From: Pseudomonas sp.
Lineage (GTDB): Bacteria; Pseudomonadota; Gammaproteobacteria; Pseudomonadales; Pseudomonadaceae
Assembly: GCF_030147005.1 (NCBI RefSeq)
Contig: NZ_JASLAW010000107.1
Span: 1-20,494 of the forward strand
Direction of reading: 5' to 3'
DNA: 20,494 nucleotides
Shown here: positions 14,717-20,494 of the stretch, in pieces
Layout of the letters: every line of letters begins with the position of its first letter
Numbering within the stretch: the stretch's first letter is position 1
Position numbers and translations under genes: made by a program
The notes under the pieces: generated by a model
Seen by the model: the letters and a program-made list of their open reading frames with translations, nothing else
What the model was told of the DNA's origin: nothing
Database searches by the model: none

Positions 14717-15472
14717 TCAATCCCAGCCGCCACGGTCCAGGCACCGGGCAGTCGCCGGTGGCTGTCTGCCGTAGGCCAGAAATTCACCGAGCCAGCGGCT
14801 GACACAGCCATCGCCACGTGCCGGGGCGGGTTCTTTGAGCATCAGCAGCTCGACGCCGGAAGCGACCGGTTCGCCACGCCCGCCATTGACCAGCACCATG
14901 CGTGCGATGCGTTCGGGAAACAGCGTGCCGTAGCGGTTGCCGAGCCGCGCCGCGTCGGCATTGCCCACGTAGTTGAGCCGGGCCTCGCCCAGTTGCCCGC
15001 GCACATACTCCATGTCCAGCGCCGCCTGTTCGATGGCGTTTTCCTGGTTCAGGTCGCGAGTGCTCAGTTCGATCACGTCGTAGCGGTCTACCAACGTGCG
15101 GTAAGCCTGGGTGGCGTAAGACTCCCAGCGGCCGGCCAGATGCAGGGCAAAGGTGCTGTTTGTGGCCGTCTGCGGTTCGCCGGACTGGATAAACACCACG
15201 CCCTCACGGTTGAGCGGGTCGCGCGCGCCGACGCGTGTCACGCTCAACCGTATGCGCCCGCGCCCAGGCGCGGCACGGTCGCGGGGCACTGTCACTTGGC
15301 CGCATTGGGTGCGGGCGAGTACTTCGGGGTCGAGCCGTTCAACAGCCGGAAAGGGACAATCCAGTAACCAATTAATGGCGGTGGGCGCGATCAAGGGGTC
15401 GGCCAGGGCCAGGTGCGCGATCAGCCAGCCGCTGAGGCAGACCAGGCCTTTTCCAACAACGCTGGGTTTCAT
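14717..15472 (-). CDS. secreted alpha/beta-hydrolase-like protein (TAP-like) with degenerate active site
   Basis: 251 residues with a signal peptide (1-24, ending AHLALA). The layout follows secreted TAP/tripeptidyl-peptidase-like alpha/beta hydrolases: a Trp/Cys segment (WLLDCPFP 35-42), TQCGQVTVPRDRAAPGRGRI (55-74), a central strand, then LNYVGNADAARLGNRYGTLFPERI and RMVLVNGG (166-198), which matches the nucleophile strand and following helix. Family members normally read G-x-S-x-G at the elbow; here it is G170-N-A-D-A174, without Ser. The upstream GGPG oxyanion motif is replaced by QSGEP (96-100). The protein is also about half the usual length and lacks the C-terminal Asp/His region. It is therefore probably not a hydrolase, and either a decaying gene or a binding protein. 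It follows opmQ on the same strand with a 103-base gap, so it could be read with the efflux operon. Confidence 0.72.
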   Translation of the reverse strand: MKPSVVGKGLVCLSGWLIAHLALADPLIAPTAINWLLDCPFPAVERLDPEVLARTQCGQVTVPRDRAAPGRGRIRLSVTRVGARDPLNREGVVFIQSGEPQTATNSTFALHLAGRWESYATQAYRTLVDRYDVIELSTRDLNQENAIEQAALDMEYVRGQLGEARLNYVGNADAARLGNRYGTLFPERIARMVLVNGGRGEPVASGVELLMLKEPAPARGDGCVSRWLGEFLAYGRQPPATARCLDRGGWD

Positions 15473-15486
15473 TGAGAGGTCCCGGT

Positions 15487-15510
15487 AAGCCGTGTGAAGG
15501 CGGCTTTTTT
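15487..15510 (+). terminator. possible plus-strand terminator with no plus-strand gene
   Basis: AAGCCG (15487-15492) pairs with CGGCTT (15501-15506) around an 8-base loop, with six T at 15505-15510. The orientation is plus, while all genes nearby are on minus, so it would stop antisense transcription. In the minus direction the hairpin has no T-run. It lies just upstream of the hydrolase-like start at 15472. Confidence 0.35.
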
Positions 15511-15575
15511 ACCAAGGACCTCGGGGCGAATAATGTAAGGCGATTAAACGGATCGTGTAAGAAACTGGAGTTTGT

Positions 15576-16988
15576 TCAGCTGCCGCTCTTCCAGCCGCCG
15601 CCCAGTGCTTTGTACAACGCGATGCTGGCTTGCAGGCGCGACAGGCGCAGTTGCACATTCAAGTCCTGGGCGGCGTACAGGGTGCGTTGAGTGTCCAGCA
15701 CCGTGAGCAAATCCTCGGCACCGGCCTGGTAGCGGCTTTCGGCGATGTGGAACGCGGTCTGGGCCTGTTGCAGTTCTTCGGATTGCCATTGGCGCTGCTG
15801 GTCCAGGCGGGTGATGTTGTTGAGGGCTTTTTCCACGTCGGCAAAGCCGTTGATGATCGCTCCTCGGTAGGTTTGCAGCAGCTCATCCTGGCGCGCACGG
15901 GCCTTGTCGCGTTCGGCGCTCAGGCGACCGTTGTTGAAGATGGGTGCCATCAGGCCCGAGGTCAGGGTGTAGAACGGGCTGCGCAGGATATCGTCGGCCT
16001 TGTACGCGCCCGAGCCCAGGGTGGCGCCCAACGTTACCGCAGGCAGCATCGCCGCACGGGCAACCGTGACGTCGGCACTCGCCGCCGCCAGCTGTGCCTC
16101 GGCCTGGGCGAGGTCGGGGCGCCGGCTCAATAACTGGCTCGGCACGCCGGGCCCGATGCTTGGCCAGGTCAGTGCCTGGAACGCCTCGTTGCCCAGTTCC
16201 AGCGCCTGCACGGGCTGGCCGAGCAACGCGGCGAGGGTGATCCGCGCCTCTTCGGCCTGTTGCTCAACCAGCGGTAGTTGCCGTTGCTGGCCGGCCACCA
16301 GGCTTTTCTGTTGCGCCAGTTCCAGGGCAGTGGCGGAACCGGCGTCGTAGCGGGTTTGCACCAGCTTCAGCACCGTGCGCGCATTCGTCAGGTTCAGCTC
16401 GGCGATGTGCAAGCGTTGCCGCGCGGCCAGGGTTTGCGCGTAGCGGTCGGCGACGTTGCTGAGCAGGGTCAGCTCCACGTTGGCCTGATCGAACCGGCTG
16501 GCTTGCACGCTCTGCAATGCGCTGTCCCGCGCAGCGGCTTTGCCGCCCCAGAAGTCGAGTTCGTAGCTGGCTGTGAGGTTGGCGTCATAGCTGTTGACGG
16601 TTTTGTTGCTTTCGGTGGCGTTCAGGTCTGAGTTGCCGCTGCCGCGCAGCAGCTTTTCACGGGTGGCGGTGAGGTTGAACTTAACCTCGGGCAGCAGCGG
16701 CGCGCCGGCCACCACTGCCGTTGCCTGGGCCTGACGTACGCGGGCCATGGCGGCGGCCACGTCGAAACTGTCACGTCGGGCCTGATCGATCAGGCGGTTG
16801 AGCGACGGGCTGCCAAATTGCGTCCACCAGCGCTGGTCAGTGGCTTGGTCGGCTGCGCGTTCGGCATATTGCCAGGCGGCGGGTGGCGCGATGCCGCTGT
16901 CGACGGCGGGCGGGTTGCCGGCGCAGGCACTGAGCAGCAGGCACAGGCTGAGCAAGGAAAGCCGTGTGGGTAGGAATCGTTTATTCAC
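15576..16988 (-). CDS. opmQ: outer-membrane efflux lipoprotein OpmQ
   Basis: 470 residues, the usual length for NodT-family outer-membrane factors. It forms the TolC-like trimeric outlet of the PvdRT-OpmQ pump. The N-terminus is a lipoprotein signal (LCLLLSAC, Cys22) followed by AGNPPA. WW-x-QFG-x-x-x-LN-x-LI (54-67) is the typical start of the first helical hairpin repeat, and RPDLAQAEAQLAAASADVTVARAAMLP near 290-315 marks the second repeat. Between and after these come the beta-strand segments of the barrel (for example VNSYDANLTASYELDFWG). The start overlaps the end of pvdT by 8 bases, so it is the last gene of pvdR-pvdT-opmQ. In P. aeruginosa and P. putida this pump secretes new and recycled pyoverdine from the periplasm. 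The operon context with a PvdS box supports that assignment over a general MacAB-TolC-type exporter. Confidence 0.9.
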   Translation of the reverse strand: MNKRFLPTRLSLLSLCLLLSACAGNPPAVDSGIAPPAAWQYAERAADQATDQRWWTQFGSPSLNRLIDQARRDSFDVAAAMARVRQAQATAVVAGAPLLPEVKFNLTATREKLLRGSGNSDLNATESNKTVNSYDANLTASYELDFWGGKAAARDSALQSVQASRFDQANVELTLLSNVADRYAQTLAARQRLHIAELNLTNARTVLKLVQTRYDAGSATALELAQQKSLVAGQQRQLPLVEQQAEEARITLAALLGQPVQALELGNEAFQALTWPSIGPGVPSQLLSRRPDLAQAEAQLAAASADVTVARAAMLPAVTLGATLGSGAYKADDILRSPFYTLTSGLMAPIFNNGRLSAERDKARARQDELLQTYRGAIINGFADVEKALNNITRLDQQRQWQSEELQQAQTAFHIAESRYQAGAEDLLTVLDTQRTLYAAQDLNVQLRLSRLQASIALYKALGGGWKSGS

Positions 16989-18972
16989 TGGTCAATGCCT
17001 TAACCGGGTCGAGCCGGGCAGCTTTACGGGCCGGCATAAAGCCGAATACGACGCCGGTGACCAGCGCGCAGCCAAATGCGCCGAGCATCGCCACCAGGGA
17101 AAACTGCACCGCCACGTCGGCCAGCACCAGCACGCCGCCCACCAGCAGCGCCAGGGCCAGACCGAACAGCCCGCCGACCACAGAGAGCATCACCGCCTCG
17201 GTGAGAAACTGGCGCAGAATGTCGCGCTGACGGGCGCCGGTGGCCATGCGGATACCGATTTCGCGTGTGCGTTCGCGCACGGTCATCAGCATGATATTCA
17301 TCACGCCGATGCCGCCCACCAGCAGGGAGATCGACGCAATCGAGCCGAGCATCAACGACAGGGTGTTGGCCGTGCGCGCCTCGGCCTGGATCATCGCGGC
17401 GTTGTTGGTCAGGTGGTAGTCGTCCTTGCCATGGTGCAGGCGCTTGAGCAATTGATCGATGGCCTGTTCGGCGGCGTTCACGCGGGTGGCGTCGGCGGCG
17501 GCGATCACCACGTATTCCGGGTTGTAGCTGCCGAACAGGCGAATGCTGGCGGCGGAGTAGGGGATGGCAATGCGGTCATCGCTGTCTTTGTTGCCCGAGC
17601 TGGAGCCTTTTTCTTCAAGCACGCCCACCACCTGGAACGGCACGTTCTCGATCAGGATGTATTGCCCGATGGGGTTGACCAGGCCCTTGAACAACTTGTC
17701 GCGCACCCGTGCGCCGATCACTGCGACGGTGGCGGCGTTGCGTTCGTCGGCTTCGGTGAAGTAGCTGCCCTCGACCACCTGCCAGTTAAAGATGGTCGGG
17801 AAGTTGGTGTCGTTGCCGCCCACATAGGCCATGTAGTCGATGTTGCCAAAACGCACGCCGGCTTCGGCGCCGTTGACCGGCATGATCCGTTTCACCTGGG
17901 GCAGGGTGGCCAGGGCCGCCACGTCTTCGGGGGTGATGATGCCCAGGGGCGTTCGCGGGTTTGGCGACGAGCCGCTGACATACAGAATGTTCGAACCGAA
18001 TGCACCCATTTGCGCCATGACCTGACGCTTGCTGCCTTCGCCCACGGCCAGCATGACCACCACCGAGGCCACCCCGATAATGATCCCGAGCAGGGTCAGC
18101 GCGGTGCGAAAACGGTTGATCCACATCACGCGCCAGGCTGCTTGCAGCGCGTCGAGCAGTTCGCCTTTCCAGGCGCCGTTTTGTTCGGCGCCGTCGGCCA
18201 GGCGCTGACGCAGGTCCACGGCCTGCAGCGCAGTGCTACCCGCTTCGGCGGGTACGCAGGTTTCGGTGTTTGCCGAGTCGCTGATGATCAGGCCGTCGCG
18301 AATTTCGATGATGCGGTTGGCCCGTGCGGCCACTTCGCGGTCGTGGGTGATAAGGATGACCACATGGCCCTGGCTCGCCAGTTCGTCGAGCAGGGTCATC
18401 ACCTCGGCGCCGCTGTGGCTGTCGAGGGCACCGGTGGGTTCGTCGGCGAGGATGATGTGCCCGCCGTTCATCAGCGCACGGGCGATGGACACTCGCTGCT
18501 GCTGGCCGCCGGAAAGCTGGTGCGGCCGGTTGCCGGTGCGTTCGGCCAGGCCCAGGCGGGTGAGCAGGGCGTTGGCGCGGGCATGCCGTTCGCCGGCACT
18601 GATGCCGGCATAGATCGCCGGCATCTCGACGTTTTCCTGGGCCGAGGCCGACGGAATCAGGTGGTAACCCTGGAACACGAAACCGAAGGCTTCGCGGCGC
18701 AGCCAGGCCAGTTCGTCGCTGCCCAGGTGGGCGACGTTTTCACCGGCGAACAGGTAGTCACCTTCGCTCGGGCGGTCGAGGCAACCGAGGATATTCATCA
18801 ACGTCGATTTGCCGGAACCCGACGCGCCGACGATGGCGACGAATTCCCCGGCATGGATCGACAGGGCGATGCCGCGCAACACATCGACCTGCGGGCTGTC
18901 GCCGCCGCCGTAGGATTTGCGGATGTGCTTGAGTTCGATCAGTGGCGTGGTCAACTCAACCCCCACTGCCAT
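16981..18972 (-). CDS. pvdT: MacB-family pyoverdine export ATPase/permease PvdT
   Basis: 663 residues, a fused ATPase-permease of the MacB type acting as a dimer in the inner membrane. Walker A GASGSGKST lies at 49-57, Q-loop Gln101, signature LSGGQQQR at 153-160, Walker B ILADEPTGALD at 174-184 and H-loop His210. All are intact. A variable linker (230-265) leads to helix 1 (about 283-303, LTLLGIIIGVASVVVML). A periplasmic domain follows (about 305-530), then three helices to the C-terminus, the last near 610-650 and ending PARKAARLDPVKALTSE, the MacB-type tail. It couples ATP hydrolysis to pumping periplasmic pyoverdine through OpmQ. The start overlaps pvdR by 17 bases and the end overlaps opmQ by 8 bases, so the three are translationally coupled. 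The name rests on operon structure and the iron box; by sequence alone macB would be equally fair. Confidence 0.9.
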   Translation of the reverse strand: MAVGVELTTPLIELKHIRKSYGGGDSPQVDVLRGIALSIHAGEFVAIVGASGSGKSTLMNILGCLDRPSEGDYLFAGENVAHLGSDELAWLRREAFGFVFQGYHLIPSASAQENVEMPAIYAGISAGERHARANALLTRLGLAERTGNRPHQLSGGQQQRVSIARALMNGGHIILADEPTGALDSHSGAEVMTLLDELASQGHVVILITHDREVAARANRIIEIRDGLIISDSANTETCVPAEAGSTALQAVDLRQRLADGAEQNGAWKGELLDALQAAWRVMWINRFRTALTLLGIIIGVASVVVMLAVGEGSKRQVMAQMGAFGSNILYVSGSSPNPRTPLGIITPEDVAALATLPQVKRIMPVNGAEAGVRFGNIDYMAYVGGNDTNFPTIFNWQVVEGSYFTEADERNAATVAVIGARVRDKLFKGLVNPIGQYILIENVPFQVVGVLEEKGSSSGNKDSDDRIAIPYSAASIRLFGSYNPEYVVIAAADATRVNAAEQAIDQLLKRLHHGKDDYHLTNNAAMIQAEARTANTLSLMLGSIASISLLVGGIGVMNIMLMTVRERTREIGIRMATGARQRDILRQFLTEAVMLSVVGGLFGLALALLVGGVLVLADVAVQFSLVAMLGAFGCALVTGVVFGFMPARKAARLDPVKALTSE

Positions 18973-20125
18973 CGGCCGGGCCGATCAACACGTGATCGCC
19001 TTCGTTGAGGCCGTCCAACACCTGCACGCGCAAGCGGTCGCTGATGCCCAGGCGCACATTGCGTTGCTCGATGCTGCCGTTTTTTGCCACCACCCGGGCG
19101 ATCTGCGTATCCGCAGTGGGCGTGCCTTGCAGCGCGGCGACCGGCACGGTGAGGGCGTCCTTGACCTGGCTTGCGACGAAAAACACTTGGGTGGTCATTT
19201 CCGCCATCAGCGCGTTATCGGCGTTGTCGACATCCAGCAATACCGTGTACAGCACCACTCGGCCGGTGCCGCTCTTGCCGGTGCTGCTCGGGCTGCCGCT
19301 GCCCTGGGTTTCGTTCAAGGGTTTGGGCGGGATCGGCAGGATCTGGCGCACGGTGCTGGCCCAGCGCCGGCTGCCGCCGCTCAACGTGGTGAAGTACGCG
19401 CTCATGCCCGGTTTGACATGGCCGATATCCGCCTCGGACACTTCGGCCCACACGGTCATCGGCGACAATTTGGCGATGCGCAGGATCAGCGGAGTTTGTT
19501 GTTGTGCGTTAAGCGTCTGGCCGACCCGCGCATCCACCGCGACCACGGTACCGGCCATCGGCGCGTAGATGCGCGTGTAGCCCAATTCTGCCTCATCGCT
19601 GCGCAGGCTGGCCCGGGCCTGGCGGATCTGTGCCTGGAACATGTCGACCCGCGCCTGGGTCGCGCTCAGTTCAGCCATGGCGGTTTGTACATCTTCTTCG
19701 CGAGTGGCGTTACCGGCGCTCAGGCGTTGCTGGCGCTGATACTTCTGGCGCGCCAATGCATGCTGGGCTTTCTGCTCCTGCAACTGAGCCTGGAGGTTTT
19801 CGATGGCGTAGCGGCTGGCATCGAGCTTGGCTTTTTGCGTCGAGGGATCGATCTCAACCAGCAATTGTCCTTCCTTTACCTGGTCGCCGGCTTCGACGTG
19901 GATCTTCTGGATCTGCCCGGAGGCCTGGGCACCCACATCCACATAACGCCTCGGTTGCAGGGTGCCCAGGGCGGTGACGCTGTTTTCGATATCACCACGG
20001 GTGACGGTGACGGTGGCCAGGGTGTCGCGGCCCGGCGCAAGGCTTTGCCAGGTGATAAACGCAACGATGGGAATCAGGCACGCCACCGCAAGCAGGGCGC
20101 GTCGGGCAGGTCGAGGGCGTTTCAT
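18956..20125 (-). CDS. pvdR: periplasmic adaptor (membrane fusion protein) PvdR
   Basis: 389 residues, the HlyD/MacA-type adaptor linking PvdT to OpmQ across the periplasm. The N-terminal membrane anchor is at 10-28. The split lipoyl domain lies at about 62-95 (VGAQASGQIQKIHVEAGDQV) and 183-218 (YTRIYAPMAGTVVAVDARVG). The long alpha-hairpin between them (96-180) is rich in Gln, Ala and Lys. A beta-barrel follows (about 222-265 and 290-330) and then a membrane-proximal domain to the end. A Ser/Gly/Thr-rich insert at 270-288 interrupts the barrel; it is unusual in being low-complexity but common in MacA relatives. ATG 20125 is the first Met of the frame; the ribosome site is weak. It is the first gene of the operon and lies 55 bases after the iron-starvation box, consistent with PvdS-driven expression in low iron. 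Confidence 0.9.
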   Translation of the reverse strand: MKRPRPARRALLAVACLIPIVAFITWQSLAPGRDTLATVTVTRGDIENSVTALGTLQPRRYVDVGAQASGQIQKIHVEAGDQVKEGQLLVEIDPSTQKAKLDASRYAIENLQAQLQEQKAQHALARQKYQRQQRLSAGNATREEDVQTAMAELSATQARVDMFQAQIRQARASLRSDEAELGYTRIYAPMAGTVVAVDARVGQTLNAQQQTPLILRIAKLSPMTVWAEVSEADIGHVKPGMSAYFTTLSGGSRRWASTVRQILPIPPKPLNETQGSGSPSSTGKSGTGRVVLYTVLLDVDNADNALMAEMTTQVFFVASQVKDALTVPVAALQGTPTADTQIARVVAKNGSIEQRNVRLGISDRLRVQVLDGLNEGDHVLIGPADGSGG

Positions 20126-20180
20126 GCGTAGGTTCCAGCCAGAAAAGATCGAGGCGCAGTCGCGCAGAACTGACAGGTAA

Positions 20181-20204
20181 ACGAAGAAAATGCCTCGGGA
20201 TTTA
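20181..20204 (-). promoter_or_regulatory. PvdS iron-starvation box upstream of pvdR
   Basis: On the minus strand, TAAAT (20204-20200) is followed after exactly 16 bases by CGT (20183-20181). With its flanks it reads CTAAATCCC...TTCGTTT. TAAAT-N16-CGT is the iron-starvation box read by the ECF sigma factor PvdS. It faces pvdR at the right distance for a short leader (55 bases). This ties the efflux operon to pyoverdine production. Confidence 0.88.
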
Positions 20205-20277
20205 GGGCTCTTACACGCGCGGTTACAGCTTGAACGAAGAAAAAAAACGACGGTTGACGCAAGACTTCTTAAAAGTA

Positions 20278-20296
20278 GATGAGAATTACTATAAAT
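20278..20296. promoter_or_regulatory. possible Fur box
   Basis: GATGAGAATTACTATAAAT matches about 10 of 19 positions of the Fur consensus and contains the TGAGAAT half-site common in pseudomonads. It lies 75 bases beyond the PvdS box, in an A/T-rich patch between pvdR and the window edge. No clear target start is placed next to it, so the match is suggestive only. Confidence 0.35.
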
Positions 20297-20305
20297 TGCA
20301 CACGC

Positions 20306-20485
20306 TCAAACTGCCATCATCCACGGGCTTGTTCCTACACGGACTGGCACCGTCGGCGCCGGGGCAGGCGCTTCGGCAACCACCGCAGGCGGGGCAGGCT
20401 CCAGCTCCGGCGGGGTCTCGGCGACTTGTTCAACCACCGGATGAGCGGCTTTTACGGCAACTTCTGTAAGTCCTTCGGTATTCAT
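20306..20485 (-). CDS. possible small Pro/Ala-rich protein, doubtful
   Basis: An ATG at 20485 opens a 59-codon frame on the minus strand (MNTEGLTEVAVKAAHPVVEQ at the start), bounded upstream by an in-frame TGA at 20494-20492. Residues 18-47 are a Pro/Glu/Ala/Val-rich segment (VVEQVAETPPELEPAP and on), resembling the periplasmic linker of TonB proteins, but no other domain is present. The ribosome site would lie at the window edge and cannot be judged. It could be a small gene, a fragment of a tonB-like gene, or chance. The plus-strand frame over the same bases is less protein-like. Confidence 0.25.
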   Translation of the reverse strand: MNTEGLTEVAVKAAHPVVEQVAETPPELEPAPPAVVAEAPAPAPTVPVRVGTSPWMMAV

Positions 20486-20494
20486 CGAGTGTCA

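Noticed and set aside
16798..19008. A 736-codon plus-strand open frame antisense to opmQ and pvdT
   Set aside because: It lies opposite two fully recognisable genes and its product is His/Gln/Gly-rich with no motif, the usual shadow of high-G+C coding sequence.
20110..20140. GGAACC on the minus strand just before pvdR as a second hrp box
   Set aside because: No CCAC element follows at 15-17 bases, and the exact PvdS box explains the promoter.
1..20494. CRISPR array, tRNA, rRNA or an intact insertion sequence
   Set aside because: No regularly spaced repeats, cloverleaf-type sequence or transposase frame was seen; REP is the only repeat family noticed.

Overview
The window looks like a chromosomal segment of a Pseudomonas of the fluorescens group. 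Reasons: a REP-type palindrome typical of that group at the left edge, a complete pvdR-pvdT-opmQ pyoverdine efflux operon with a PvdS-type iron-starvation promoter at the right edge, high G+C coding sequence, and a textbook Hrp promoter. This assignment is inference from content; no marker gene is present.

Region 1 (1-3460) is accessory DNA, visibly richer in A/T than the rest. A REP element is followed by an exact hrp box (426-453). Two tandem, distantly related genes follow (531-1673 and 1787-2590). The second carries a Cys...His...Asn/Asp arrangement suggesting a papain-like cysteine protease. The first shares the same domain but has lost the Cys and the His, and it has a Ser/Gln/Pro-rich N-terminus like a type III secreted protein. 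I read them as a HrpL-controlled effector locus, possibly an active enzyme with a pseudoenzyme partner; I do not recognise a named family. Two gene remnants follow: a LuxR-type regulator broken by a frameshift and a stop, and a 5'-truncated ABC ATPase.

Region 2 (3428-7509, minus strand) is an envelope or lipid A modification cluster. It holds an Ais-like periplasmic histidine phosphatase, ArnT (aminoarabinose transferase) and a second ArnT/PMT-like membrane glycosyltransferase. The other arn genes are absent.

Region 3 (7787-11973, plus strand) is a tight three-gene operon: a LolD/YbbA-type ABC ATPase, a large FtsX/YbbP-type permease and an AttH/CrtC-like lipoprotein. Region 4 (12119-13561) is a secreted protein with two pre-peptidase C-terminal domains, preceded by a near-consensus LexA box and followed by a strong terminator.

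Region 5 (13747-20494, minus strand) holds a LysR-type regulator, a short alpha/beta-hydrolase-like secreted protein whose catalytic motifs are degenerate, and opmQ, pvdT and pvdR. The last three overlap and are transcribed as pvdR-pvdT-opmQ from an exact TAAAT-N16-CGT box at 20204-20181. They build a tripartite pump that moves pyoverdine out of the periplasm under iron starvation.
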